From contig JAGRGB010000119.1 of the NCBI GenBank assembly GCA_020445745.1, positions 1-64,000 on the forward strand: DNA of 64,000 bases, written 5' to 3'. This document shows positions 9,598 through 19,398 of the stretch, in pieces. The position numbers and the translations under genes were made by a program. The stretch is from Rhodocyclaceae bacterium (GTDB lineage: Bacteria > Pseudomonadota > Gammaproteobacteria > Burkholderiales > Rhodocyclaceae). How positions within the stretch are numbered: position 1 is the first letter of the stretch; each line of letters starts with the position of its first letter. A model generated the notes under the pieces. The model ran no database searches and had not been told where the DNA came from. It was given only the letters and a program-made list of their open reading frames with translations.

Positions 9598-11610
9598 ATG
9601 CCCGCAACGACGGGGTCCGCAGCCGACAGCGCGATCAGCCGCAAGCCCTATCCGGTGGACTTCAGCCTCACCGACGAGCACGAGCAGGCCCATCTGCTGG
9701 TCGACGACGGGCTGCCGCCGCCACCGCTGGTGCTGCGCATCAGCAACCGCGCCGGCCGCGACATGGCGCTGCTGGCCGATGCCGACGGACGGCGCGGCCT
9801 GCCGACGGCCGACTTCCATCATTTCCGCCTCGATTTCCGCCCCGGCACGCTGTCGGCCCGCACGATCGCGGCCTTGCGTGACGCAAGCACCGCCCAGGCG
9901 CTGCTCGGCGCCGATGCGGCGCGCTGGCAGGTGGCCGTCGCCGATGGAGACGAGGACGACGCGGTGGGCGTCCTCTTCGTATTCTCGGCAGAGCCGCCGG
10001 TGCTGGCCGCCGACCTGCCGCTGACCGTTTCGCTGCGCGGCTTTTCGGCTGCCGGTGGGGCCGCGCGGCCGACGCGCGTGGCGTTCCGCTTCGGCCGGGT
10101 CGCCTATGCGGGCGAGACCGAGCCGATCGCCGGTTCGGTACGCCATGCCCATCTCTACGTGCTGCACGGCGGGCGCGCGGGCCTGCCGCTCACGATCGGT
10201 TTCGATGGCCGCGCCGTGGTGCGTGCCGACGGCAAGCCGGATGCCGTCGCGGTCAAGCTCTACAACCCCTCCACGACCGAGACCTTCGGCGCCGTCGCGG
10301 GCGGCCCTGCACCGAGCTTCATGCTCTCCTTCGATGGCGGAGATCGACCCGGCTCGCTCGGGCAGGGCGATGCCGGCCCCGGGGTGGTGCCGACGCTGAG
10401 CGCTGTCGGTCCGGCGGGCGCGCTGGTCGTCGAACACCTGGGCCATGGTCAGCAGGATCAGCGCTTGCGCTGGCGTCTGGCGCTGCCGGAGGCCGGCATC
10501 CCGCCGGGCGGCGCGGTGACCGTGAGCATCCGCGGCATCGTCGCCCATGCCGAGGGCGTGATGAATCTGTACCTGGACAGCTTCGACGTGCCCGGTCATG
10601 CGAACAGCCGCACGCTGCTGCCGCTGACCCGCAGCCTGCTGACGCCTGACATCTTCGCCGAGCGGCTGGAGGCGATGGAGGCCCGGCTGGCGGATCTGGC
10701 CACGGCGACGCACAAGGCGACGACGATGCTGGTCGGCGCCGTGGCAGAGCTCGGCGGCAGCGGCGCACCCGAGCGCCACTTGATTACATCCAGCCCGGAC
10801 ACCGCGACCCGGATGCCGCCGCCCGACGATTCGCAGTCTTGGGAAGACCTGGGGCTCGATGGCGCGGTCGACGTGTCGCGCCACTACATCCTGCTCGGCG
10901 ACGGCAGCGTCCGGCCGATCATCAACGGCATGCTCGGCGATCCCCTGCCGCAGGCGACGCTGCCGGGCAAGGCGGTCGAGGTCGGCGAATATCGGGGCTA
11001 CCCCCTGGTGCTCGACCGCACGGGGCAGGTGTTCTGCTATTTTCCCCAACGCCGGACCGGCAACGGCTGGATCGAAGCGACGCGAGGCATGGCCCATGTC
11101 GGCGAATCCTGGATGGCGCAGCCCGGCCCGCGGCGGGACGCGGCCGGCCGCCCGATCGGCGACATGACGCGCTTCTTCCGCCTGTCGCCCGAACCCGGGA
11201 GCGGTTCCGGAACCGAAGGCATTGCGGGTCAGTGCCATATCATCGCGGTCGGCGGCACCGATCAGGACCCGCTCTTCGTCGACGGTGATGGCCAGCTCTG
11301 GCATCGCCATCCCGCGCGCGAATTGAAGCGTTGGGAGCGCGTGGGGGCGCCCGGAGCGATCGACGTCAATGCCGACGGTGTGCTGCTGACGCGCCCGCAG
11401 GCTTCTTCCGGGAGCGCTGCGCCGCCGAGCCGGCTGTATCGCTGCCAGGGCGGGAGCTGGCAGGAAATCGTGCCCCCGTTGCCCGGCGACGCCGGTCAGC
11501 GTGTCGGCGGCACGCTGCTCAACCCGATCGTGATCGCCGGGGGTCGCGTCTTCCGGCTGGGCGGGTCGCTGCCCCTCGGACCGTGGCTGGCTGGAGCGCG
11601 TCATGCCTAA
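9598..11610 (+). CDS. Uncharacterised protein with tectonin-like C-terminal region, gene 2 of locus (670 aa)
   Basis: The start at 9598 is chosen because AGGAG lies nine bases before it; the ATG at 9589 abuts that site. The N-terminal ~340 residues look like beta-rich domains (SRKPYPVDFSLTDEHEQAHL near the start). A short helical segment near residues 350-380 (RLEAMEARLADLATATHKA) may be coiled. From about 420, repeated short motifs of the type ILLGDGSVRPIING, LYRCQGGSWQEI and VNADGVLLTR resemble tectonin/lectin beta-propeller blades, which bind sugars on cell surfaces. That assignment rests on pattern only. The gene overlaps the next start by 8 bases. A target-binding subunit of the locus is a plausible guess. 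Confidence 0.8.
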   Translation: MPATTGSAADSAISRKPYPVDFSLTDEHEQAHLLVDDGLPPPPLVLRISNRAGRDMALLADADGRRGLPTADFHHFRLDFRPGTLSARTIAALRDASTAQALLGADAARWQVAVADGDEDDAVGVLFVFSAEPPVLAADLPLTVSLRGFSAAGGAARPTRVAFRFGRVAYAGETEPIAGSVRHAHLYVLHGGRAGLPLTIGFDGRAVVRADGKPDAVAVKLYNPSTTETFGAVAGGPAPSFMLSFDGGDRPGSLGQGDAGPGVVPTLSAVGPAGALVVEHLGHGQQDQRLRWRLALPEAGIPPGGAVTVSIRGIVAHAEGVMNLYLDSFDVPGHANSRTLLPLTRSLLTPDIFAERLEAMEARLADLATATHKATTMLVGAVAELGGSGAPERHLITSSPDTATRMPPPDDSQSWEDLGLDGAVDVSRHYILLGDGSVRPIINGMLGDPLPQATLPGKAVEVGEYRGYPLVLDRTGQVFCYFPQRRTGNGWIEATRGMAHVGESWMAQPGPRRDAAGRPIGDMTRFFRLSPEPGSGSGTEGIAGQCHIIAVGGTDQDPLFVDGDGQLWHRHPARELKRWERVGAPGAIDVNADGVLLTRPQASSGSAAPPSRLYRCQGGSWQEIVPPLPGDAGQRVGGTLLNPIVIAGGRVFRLGGSLPLGPWLAGARHA

Positions 11611-13546
11611 CGGCGGCCCGGACGCGGCGGGCCCCGGCCAGTCCGGGCCGCAGGTGAAGGGCCGCGAAGTCTGGCGCCTGTTCCGCAGGAAGAGCGCCAG
11701 GCCCAAGCCCGGCGACAATCCGCTGTTCTGGCGCTGCGTCTATCCGCCGAGTGGCTCGCGAGCGGCCAAGACCGTGCCCCACGGCAGCGGCAATTCCGAG
11801 TGGCGTTTCTCCAGCGCCTACGACGATGCCCGCCTGGGCGCGGACGGCGACCGCAAGAAAACCCATTTGCATGTCCGCCAGGGCGATTGCGTGGTGGTGT
11901 TCCGCTACGACGACGGCAGTCATCGGACGGTGCATGTCACCAAGAAGGAGCTCGGCCACACCGGCGCGATCTATCTGCGCACGCGTTCGACCAAGGGTGA
12001 TCGGAAGCAATTGTTCTGGCAGCGCATCATCGATCGCAAGATGCTCGACGCGATGGAGGATCGATCGGGGTCCTGGGAGGCGATCGAAGAACGGCGGGAC
12101 CTGCTGCTGAGGCCGCAATTTCTTGCCGCCGTGGACGGGCTGGAAGGCGACATGCTCTACACCGCCCATTCGCCCCTCGACCGCGGGCACGCCGAGTACA
12201 TGTTTCGCGGCCAGGAGCCGTTCGAGTTCAAGTTCATCACGCCCGAGGGCATGGCCGATGCCCTCGCCAGCGATACCGCGTGGGAGATCCGGCGCGGTGT
12301 CGGCGATGTCGAACAGATGGAGAAGGAAGCGCTCGAGCAACTGCAGCGCCAGCGCGATGCCTACTACTTCGTGCTGTGCCTGCTCAAGGAAAAGACCGAT
12401 TCCGGGGGAAGCCTCGACGAACACGATGCAGCCACGGTGGCCGAGTGGCTCGCGGTGGTCTTCGGAGGCGCCGAGCCCGGAGACACGGCGGGCACCTCGA
12501 TCTTCAATATCGTCGGCGGCTTCGTCGCCGGAATCGCGGACTACGACCGGAAAAAGGGCGAGGGCGCCAGCGGCATCGCCGGCGGCGTCCAGAGTGTGCT
12601 GGCAACCATCCAGGGACCGTTCGAGCTGGCAAGTGTCGGCTTCAGCACCTTCGGGCATCTGTATGCCATCCACCAGATCCTCGGCGGCGACGTGGCGTGG
12701 GCGGACCGCGACCACGCGGCGCTCAAGCGCAGCCTGGCGGACCTGGGCATCGTGCTGGCCAAGGGCGTACCGACGGCGATCAACGCCACCAACAATCTGG
12801 GCAGGCTGCTGACCGAAGGGCTGATGAAGAATCCGGCATTGGCCAAGGCGCTCGGCGATGTGCTCAAGCCGGCGGTGTCGGCCGCCGGCTTTCTGACGGC
12901 CGCAATTTCACTGGGGGTCATGGCGCGCACGGCGCGCAAGGCGGTCAAGTCCAAACAGCGGCGCCACAAGGTCAAGAAGATCATCGCCTCCGTCGGCGAA
13001 GCTGATGGCGTGGTCATCGAACGGTCCGCCGAGTTCCAGGACCTGCCCCTCCTTCAGGACTACGTGCAGCGCAAGCTCACGCGCCGTCACAATCGATTCG
13101 CGGTCACCAGCGCGACGAGCGCCGTGGCGGCCGTGGGCGGCATCTGTACCGGTGTCGGCGGTCTGGTGAGCTTCGGTGTCATCACCGTGGCGGCGGCCAA
13201 CGTCTGGAACCCGGTCGGCTGGACCCTCGGTGCGATCGCGCTGGTCGGCGGCATCGCCATCACCGGCTATGTGCTGTACCGGCGCTACCGCCGCGGCGAG
13301 CGCCACGCCCACCGCAAGGCCGCCGGGCGCATCGCGACACCGGAAGAATTCGGTGAGCGCCTGCTGGACTTCTGCGCCTCCAACCGCAACGAGGATTCAC
13401 CGCTGTACCCGCCTGCGCGCGAACTCTTCCTCGCTTTCGGGCTGCCGCTGGCACCCCCCGGCCCCGACCGCAGTCAAAAGCTCGACCTGCCGCCTTCGGT
13501 CACGCGCGCCGACGCGGTCGAGCGCATCGCGGCGCACTTCAAGTGA
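11603..13546 (+). CDS. Uncharacterised protein with hydrophobic hairpins, gene 3 of locus (647 aa)
   Basis: Not recognised. The N-terminal ~290 residues are hydrophilic, with basic and acidic helices. The rest carries glycine- and alanine-rich hydrophobic stretches near residues 297-315, 325-360, 420-442 and 498-560. The last stretch reads as two adjacent membrane-capable segments ending in YRRYRRGERHAHR, a positive-inside type anchor. This pattern, soluble head plus a late hydrophobic hairpin, is seen in pore-forming effectors and in membrane anchors of larger machines. No signal peptide is present. The ATG overlaps the end of gene 2 by 8 bases, implying coupled translation. Function is unknown. 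Confidence 0.8.
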   Translation: MPNGGPDAAGPGQSGPQVKGREVWRLFRRKSARPKPGDNPLFWRCVYPPSGSRAAKTVPHGSGNSEWRFSSAYDDARLGADGDRKKTHLHVRQGDCVVVFRYDDGSHRTVHVTKKELGHTGAIYLRTRSTKGDRKQLFWQRIIDRKMLDAMEDRSGSWEAIEERRDLLLRPQFLAAVDGLEGDMLYTAHSPLDRGHAEYMFRGQEPFEFKFITPEGMADALASDTAWEIRRGVGDVEQMEKEALEQLQRQRDAYYFVLCLLKEKTDSGGSLDEHDAATVAEWLAVVFGGAEPGDTAGTSIFNIVGGFVAGIADYDRKKGEGASGIAGGVQSVLATIQGPFELASVGFSTFGHLYAIHQILGGDVAWADRDHAALKRSLADLGIVLAKGVPTAINATNNLGRLLTEGLMKNPALAKALGDVLKPAVSAAGFLTAAISLGVMARTARKAVKSKQRRHKVKKIIASVGEADGVVIERSAEFQDLPLLQDYVQRKLTRRHNRFAVTSATSAVAAVGGICTGVGGLVSFGVITVAAANVWNPVGWTLGAIALVGGIAITGYVLYRRYRRGERHAHRKAAGRIATPEEFGERLLDFCASNRNEDSPLYPPARELFLAFGLPLAPPGPDRSQKLDLPPSVTRADAVERIAAHFK

Positions 13547-13601
13547 TGTCGTGCCGGCTGCGTGCGCCATGTGGCGCCACTTCCGAGACGAGGTTCCGCC
13601 G

Positions 13602-16600
13602 ATGATGCTCGACCGGCTGAAGGCCACGCCCGACGCGGGCGACATCGAACTGACGCTGGCCGGAGCGCGCGTGCGGATCTCGGCAGGCCCGTGGGCCGGA
13701 CCCGAGGGAAGCCAGCAGCGCATGCTCTCGGCCGCCATCGAGGAGCCGCACCTGAAGGACGGCTTCACCGCCCTCGCGTCGGCCGTAGGGCTCGCGTCGG
13801 ACGGCCTGCCGCCTCTGCCCGAGTGGCTCGCCACCGCCGGGCGCATCGAATTGCGCGAGCTTTTCGCGGCGCTCGACGGCGATCCGGCGCGACCCGAAGT
13901 CGGCCTCGTCGGCGTGCACCTGGCGCTCGACGGCCAGTGGACGCTGATTACGCATTTTCTCGAAGTGTCCGAGCTGGGCCTTTTCCTCGCCGCGATCGCC
14001 CCCGAGGACGCGAATCTGCGCGAGTTCGAACTGTCGGTGCGCGGCACGCTGGACTTCGCCGGCGCGAAGATCGCCATCGCGGCGACGACGCACATCGGAC
14101 CGGCACCACCGGTCGACTGCAGTGCCGCGGCATTCATCGGCGACCTGGGCCTGGAGACGGGTGCCGACGCCGAGGCCTTGCTGGATCTGGGCAATTGGCC
14201 GGATGCCGCCACCACGCCCGTCGATTTTGCGATCGAAGGCCAGTTGCTGGCGCCGGTGTCGTTCGCCGACGCCCTTTGCCATTTCGGCTGGTCCGCCGGC
14301 GAATTGTTCGGTGACCTGGAAGTGCGGGCGCTGTCGATGCGCTACGAGACCGCCCAGGGCAGTTATGGTTTCCTGATCGACATCGGGCAGCCGGACGGAC
14401 GGGGTGGCGAATTGCCGGTGCTCGACGGCGTTTTCCACCTCGACGGCTTCTACCTCACGGTGGAAGGCGCGGCCGGGGACAGCATCACCGGCCTGCTGTG
14501 TTGCGAGACGAGCTTCGCCGCTACCCGCTGGGCACTGCAGGCCGAGTGCAATCTGGCCGACGGTGGCTGGTGCTTTTCGGGCGAGGTGGAGATCGCCACC
14601 GCGGCGGACTTCTGGCGTGACGTGGAGACAAGCTTCCGGCTGCAGTTGCCCGCAGTCGTCAAGGGCATCGGGCACGTCACCGCTGCGCTGAGCTTCGACA
14701 CCGCCAGCCATGACCTGAGCCTGTCGGTGCACGGCGTGCTGTCGCTGGCAGGCACGCCGGCGCAGATCCGCCTCGACATCGATCTGGCGCCGGATGGGCA
14801 AGGGTGGTCGAAGCAGTTCACCGGCGCCCTCGACCTGGGCGCCGGCGACGAAGTGATGCGCTTCGAGCTCGGTATCGTGGATTCGCCGACGGCAGGCAGC
14901 ACGCTGGTGGCCACCTACCAGGACGACGCGACGCAGCAGCACGACCTGGCGGTGCTGGCGGTACGCCTGGCGCATCTTCCGCCCGCGCAGTTGCCCGTCG
15001 GTCTGAGCCTGACACTGCCTGGGGCGGTATTCGCGCACCACGCGGGCGGACCCTCGCTGCTGGCCGTCGATCTGGAAAGTAGCTTCGATCTGGGGCGTGT
15101 GCGCGCCACGGCACCACCGTTCATCGCCCGCATGACCGCCGGCCTAGACGCGAAGCTCGCGTTCCAGGTGGTGCTCTGCGATGCGGACCTGCCCGAAGCG
15201 CACGCCTTGCGCCAGGCCGTGGCGGCCCAGGGATTCGCCTTGCGCAGCGGCCCGATCAAGACGCCGATCACCCTCGGCGCGCGCCTCGACCTGGGATCCG
15301 ACAGCCATCACCTGACTCTGCCGACCGGTGCCGCCGATGCGGCATTTCCGAAGGCGGTCCAGGATGCCGCGGCGGCGCCGGCAACGACGGCCGCGAACGC
15401 CCCCTCCGCCCATTGGATCGAGGTGCATCGCCAACTCGGCCCGCTGGTGCTCGATCGCATCGGTGTGGACTTCGCTGGGCGTGCCCAGGGCGCCGAGGTC
15501 GGGATGCTGCTCGATGGCGGTTTCGAGTTCGCCGGCCTACGCGTATCGCTCGACGGGCTCGCGGTGCATTCGCCGCTGTCGCATTTCGAGCCGCGCTTCA
15601 GCCTCGACGGTCTGGGCATCGACTACCGCAATCCGACCGTCGAGATCGGCGGCGCTTTGCTGGCGCTCGGCGGCGACGCGGGCTTCGCCGGCAGCGTCGT
15701 GGTGCGCGTGCCGCAGATGAGCCTGTCGGCAATGGGCGCCTTTGCCGAGGTGGACCACGAGCCCACGCTGTTCGTCTATGCCGCCCTCGATCGCCCGCTC
15801 GGCGGACCTCCCTTCTTCTTCGTCACCGGGCTGGCCGCCGGATTCGGCTACAACCGCGACATCGCCATGCCGGCTGCCGAGCAGGTGGCCGATTTCCCGC
15901 TGGTCAAATGGGCCCGCCCCGATGGGGGCGGCAAGTCGCCCTCGGACCCGCTGGCCGCGATCGCCGAACTGGGCAGACAACTGCCGATTGCCAGGGGCAG
16001 CGCCTTCGCGGCGATCGGCGTGGCCTTCACCACGTTCAAGGTCGTCGACTCGTTCGCCTTGCTGGTGGCACGTTTCGGCGCCCGCTTCGAGCTCGATCTG
16101 CTCGGCACCTCGACGCTGTGCTCGCCACCCGCCGGCACGACGCCCGGTCAGCCGCCGGTGGCCAGGGCGACGCTCGGCCTGCGGGCCCGATTCGTGCCCG
16201 AGGACGGCATCCTGAGCGTGCGCGCGGTACTCGGGCCCGACAGCTACGTGCTGTCGCAGGACTGCCACCTGGGGGGCGGCTTCGCGTTCGCTGCCTGGTT
16301 CCGCGGCCAGCCCGGCATCCCGGCGGGGGATTTCGTCATCACCCTCGGCGGCTACCACGAGGACTTCAAGGTGCCGGCCCATTATCCGAGCGTGCCGCGA
16401 CTGGGCCTGCAATGGCGGGTGAGCCCCAATCTCACGATCAAGGGCAGCGCCTACTATGCGCTCACCGCCGGTGCGCTGATGGCCGGCGGGCGATTCGACG
16501 CGGTGTGGAAAAGCGGTGACGTCAGCGCCGCCTTCCTGGCGGCAGCGGACTTCCTGCTGACCTGGAAACCCTACCACTACGACGTGCATGTCCGGGTGTC

Positions 16601-17405
16601 GATCTCCGCCCAGGTCACCATTCACTTCTTCGGCACCCACCACCTGAGCTTCGACGCCGGCGCCGATGTGCACCTGTGGGGGCCGGCCTTCTCCGGCCAG
16701 GCGCAGGTGCACCTGAAGGTGCTGGGCTTCAACGTGTCCTTCGACGTGCGCTTCGGCGCCGGTGTGTCGCGTCCGGTGCCGATCGACTGGCACACCTTTC
16801 GCGACAGTTTCCTGCCGCCCCGACCCTGTGCCATCACCGCGCGGGGCGGCATGCTCGCGACACTGACCGATGCGGCCGGGGAGACTTGGTGGGTGGTGGC
16901 TCCGCGCACCCTGGTGCTGGCGTTCGAGAGTGCGGTGCCGCTGGTGGGCCTGCCCGCCTTCGGCACCGCGAAGGCGGTGGCCGCCGACGTGCAGCCCGCC
17001 ATCGCGCCGATGGCCGTGGTCGTCGGTGCGGTCGACAGCCGGCTGACCCTGTCGCTAACCCGCAACGGTCGAGGGAGCGACGACCTGCAGCTGGAACCCA
17101 TCTACAAGGCCATGCCGGCGGCCTTGTGGGGAAGTCCGAAGACCGCGGTCGTCGGCGGGCGTACCTATCTCGAAGCTGCACGCCCGAATGACCGGCGCCT
17201 GGTCGACAGGATGCTGGTCGGCTTCACCTTGAGTCCGGTCCATGGCCTGGATGGCGGCACGCCGCCTCCGCCACGGCAGCCGGGTGGTGCCGCGCGCGCG
17301 GCCGGGCTGGATCCTGCACCCGGGCCATTGGCCACGAACGCGGGGGAGTCGCCCACCCGGCGGCGTGACGCGATGCTGCAAGCGATGATGGGGCTCGCCG
17401 CATGA
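13602..17405 (+). CDS. DUF6603-type large protein, gene 4 of locus (1267 aa)
   Basis: A very large beta-rich protein of unknown role. The region around residues 730-755, GGPPFFFVTGLAAGFGYNR, with the upstream VDHEPTLFVYAAL, is the pattern I associate with the DUF6603 family of large uncharacterised bacterial proteins. Earlier parts show alternating short strands (for example LDGLGIDYRNPTVEIGG near 670-687), suggesting a long beta-sheet or beta-helix body. No signal peptide or membrane helix is seen. I chose the ATG at 13602, with GAGG about nine bases upstream; an ATG at 13569 in the same frame is possible but lacks a site. The stop codon overlaps the next start as ATGA. Confidence 0.8.
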   Translation: MMLDRLKATPDAGDIELTLAGARVRISAGPWAGPEGSQQRMLSAAIEEPHLKDGFTALASAVGLASDGLPPLPEWLATAGRIELRELFAALDGDPARPEVGLVGVHLALDGQWTLITHFLEVSELGLFLAAIAPEDANLREFELSVRGTLDFAGAKIAIAATTHIGPAPPVDCSAAAFIGDLGLETGADAEALLDLGNWPDAATTPVDFAIEGQLLAPVSFADALCHFGWSAGELFGDLEVRALSMRYETAQGSYGFLIDIGQPDGRGGELPVLDGVFHLDGFYLTVEGAAGDSITGLLCCETSFAATRWALQAECNLADGGWCFSGEVEIATAADFWRDVETSFRLQLPAVVKGIGHVTAALSFDTASHDLSLSVHGVLSLAGTPAQIRLDIDLAPDGQGWSKQFTGALDLGAGDEVMRFELGIVDSPTAGSTLVATYQDDATQQHDLAVLAVRLAHLPPAQLPVGLSLTLPGAVFAHHAGGPSLLAVDLESSFDLGRVRATAPPFIARMTAGLDAKLAFQVVLCDADLPEAHALRQAVAAQGFALRSGPIKTPITLGARLDLGSDSHHLTLPTGAADAAFPKAVQDAAAAPATTAANAPSAHWIEVHRQLGPLVLDRIGVDFAGRAQGAEVGMLLDGGFEFAGLRVSLDGLAVHSPLSHFEPRFSLDGLGIDYRNPTVEIGGALLALGGDAGFAGSVVVRVPQMSLSAMGAFAEVDHEPTLFVYAALDRPLGGPPFFFVTGLAAGFGYNRDIAMPAAEQVADFPLVKWARPDGGGKSPSDPLAAIAELGRQLPIARGSAFAAIGVAFTTFKVVDSFALLVARFGARFELDLLGTSTLCSPPAGTTPGQPPVARATLGLRARFVPEDGILSVRAVLGPDSYVLSQDCHLGGGFAFAAWFRGQPGIPAGDFVITLGGYHEDFKVPAHYPSVPRLGLQWRVSPNLTIKGSAYYALTAGALMAGGRFDAVWKSGDVSAAFLAAADFLLTWKPYHYDVHVRVSISAQVTIHFFGTHHLSFDAGADVHLWGPAFSGQAQVHLKVLGFNVSFDVRFGAGVSRPVPIDWHTFRDSFLPPRPCAITARGGMLATLTDAAGETWWVVAPRTLVLAFESAVPLVGLPAFGTAKAVAADVQPAIAPMAVVVGAVDSRLTLSLTRNGRGSDDLQLEPIYKAMPAALWGSPKTAVVGGRTYLEAARPNDRRLVDRMLVGFTLSPVHGLDGGTPPPPRQPGGAARAAGLDPAPGPLATNAGESPTRRRDAMLQAMMGLAA

Positions 17406-19135
17406 GTGCCGACTCCTTTCGCCTCCTCGACTGTCACCGGCCGGCGCTCGAGGACGGGCGCTACGTGCTGGAGGTCCGACAGCACCTGACGCGGATGAAC
17501 GACGCCGGGCACAGTGAAACCCTGGCCGAGTACAGCGCGCGCCAAGGCTTCCTCGTGCAAGGTCCGCGTTACGCGCTGGCCCCGGACGACGTGGTCGGCG
17601 TCTATCCGCCCGCCGGCAGCCGTGGCCATTTCGGCGCGGTCGTGCCCCATGTGATCCTTGGCGCCAGTACGCTGCCCTGGGAGCGCAGCCCGTCGAGCGC
17701 GGCCGGTGGGCAGCAGCCGCCCTGGCTGGCGCTCGTCCTCGTGCACGAGGACGATGGCGTCCTCACCGCTGCGGTACCGCTGTCGCGACTGGACAAGGAC
17801 TTGCACGCGGACTTCCCGGAGCGGGTGAGCAAGCTCTCCGGGCCGGGCCAGGTGCTCGTCGAGCCGGGCGAAGCCGAGGCGCAGATGGTCGCGGTGGTGG
17901 ACCTGCCGGCGGCCATCGTCGATCGTCTGCTGCCCGCGCCGGCACATCGCGCGTTGCTCGTCCATGTGCGGGTGCGCGGTGAGGCGGACAGCCGGGCGGT
18001 GGTGGTGGCGCGCCAGAGCCCGCGGCTGGGCGTGACCACCGCGCACCTGGTGTCGCTCGAAGGTCGCTACGACGGTGACGGCTTCAAGCGCTGCGATGCG
18101 GCGAAGAGCCACGTGCGTTTCGTCAGCCTGTACAGTTGGCGGTTCCGCTCCGAGGCGGCGACGCGGCCCTACTTCGACACCCTGGTGCACGGCCTGGACG
18201 TCGGCACCCTGCGCCTGCCGGCCGCGCGCGACAACGCCGACGCCGAGCACTTCCTGGCCCAGGGCGCCGTCGCACTGCCGCGCGAGGGCTTCGACGGCGG
18301 TGGCGGCAGCGCCCTCTATCACGGGCCGCTGGTGCCCTGGCGCGGGGCCGGCATTGCCGCAGGCGATCCGGGCCCTGCACCGCGTGCCGCACCCGGCGGA
18401 CCGATCCCCGAACTGCAGGTGGATGACCTGAGTCATGCCGCCGCATGGGAACTCGGACGCCTGATGTTGCTGCACGATCCGGGCGTCGCCCGGCGCTTGT
18501 ACGCCTGGAAATGCCACAGCTTTCAGGGCGCCTGCTGCGAGGCGCTGGCGGCCAGCGACGCGCGGCACCGGACGGACCATCTGCCTTGCCGCCGGCGCGA
18601 CGACGACCACCCGTTTCCGTTCGACTGGTTCGATCGCCTGATGCGCCTCGAAGGCGTGCCGTTCGGCTACCTGGTAGCGACGCCGCAGATGCTGCCACCG
18701 GAGTCGCTGAGGCGCTTCGAAGTCGAGAGGCGCTGGATCGAGTCCCTGGTCGACGGGGCCTTCCTGGTCGGCTCGCTGGGGGGCGCGCAGTGCGCCCACC
18801 ATGAACAGGCCATGCGCGCCGAGCTGCACGCGCGCATTCCCCGCTTCGGCGGCTTTCTGCTGCGCTCGGCGATGGTATCGGGCTGGCCCGAGTTGCGGGT
18901 CGCGGTCAGTGCGAAGGGGCGGGCCGTCGAACCCATCGTGCGACGGCTGTCACGCGACACGCTGCTGTGCCTGTTCGACGGCGGGGCGGACCGGGTGGAA
19001 CTGGCGGTGCCGGACGACCACCGCCATTTCGAGCCACCGGCCGGCAACGACGAATTTCCGGGACGCTTCCGGAGCGCTGTCGACCTTGCGCGGGCGTGCC
19101 TGGTTCATGGCCACTCGCTGGCGCTCGCCTTGTAG
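17402..19135 (+). CDS. Uncharacterised protein, gene 5 of locus (577 aa)
   Basis: Not assigned to a named family. Landmarks are VVGVYPPAGSRGHFGAVVPH near 64-83 with STLPWERSP just after, PWLALVLVHEDD near 106-117, and LPPESLRRFEVERRWIESL near 431-450 followed by VDGAFLVGS. These patterns (YPP, LPWER, PESLR.F.V...W...L.DGA) seem familiar from unannotated proteins that travel with DUF6603-type genes, but I cannot name a function. Two Cys-containing stretches, WKCHSFQGACCEA near 374 and LPCRRRDDD near 396, could bind metal. The start forms an ATGA overlap with gene 4. A GC-rich hairpin follows, so this is the last gene of the unit. Confidence 0.8.
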   Translation: MSADSFRLLDCHRPALEDGRYVLEVRQHLTRMNDAGHSETLAEYSARQGFLVQGPRYALAPDDVVGVYPPAGSRGHFGAVVPHVILGASTLPWERSPSSAAGGQQPPWLALVLVHEDDGVLTAAVPLSRLDKDLHADFPERVSKLSGPGQVLVEPGEAEAQMVAVVDLPAAIVDRLLPAPAHRALLVHVRVRGEADSRAVVVARQSPRLGVTTAHLVSLEGRYDGDGFKRCDAAKSHVRFVSLYSWRFRSEAATRPYFDTLVHGLDVGTLRLPAARDNADAEHFLAQGAVALPREGFDGGGGSALYHGPLVPWRGAGIAAGDPGPAPRAAPGGPIPELQVDDLSHAAAWELGRLMLLHDPGVARRLYAWKCHSFQGACCEALAASDARHRTDHLPCRRRDDDHPFPFDWFDRLMRLEGVPFGYLVATPQMLPPESLRRFEVERRWIESLVDGAFLVGSLGGAQCAHHEQAMRAELHARIPRFGGFLLRSAMVSGWPELRVAVSAKGRAVEPIVRRLSRDTLLCLFDGGADRVELAVPDDHRHFEPPAGNDEFPGRFRSAVDLARACLVHGHSLALAL

Positions 19136-19144
19136 CGGGCGAGG

Positions 19145-19170
19145 CCGCCGGCGGAGATCCGCCCGGCGGG
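19145..19170 (+). terminator. GC-rich hairpin after the five-gene locus
   Basis: CCGCCGGCGG can pair with the following CCGCCCGGCGG with a single bulged C and a short loop. There is no T tract, so it is at best a Rho-assisted or processing hairpin. Confidence 0.35.
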
Positions 19171-19398
19171 CCTGGTCGCGACTGCTTCGCCGACCGCGGC
19201 ACGGGCCGGTGTTCCGGACGCCGGGGCAACTCGTGGCCCGGCCACATCGGAGTCGTGCGACTTGCGATGCGCGAGCGGGCGCCGCATCGCTGACCCGCCC
19301 GGTGCCGGACGGTGGGCCGGCCGCAACGCGGGCGCGCCGGCACCCTGCACGGCGGCTGCGACGATCGCGGGGCCCACAGGCGCGGGTTCGCCCAATGC

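Noticed and set aside
6552-9644. 1030-residue minus-strand frame opposite gene 1
   Set aside because: It shows antisense composition (Gln/Arg/His-rich, no domain), whereas the plus strand gives tightly linked genes with start signals.
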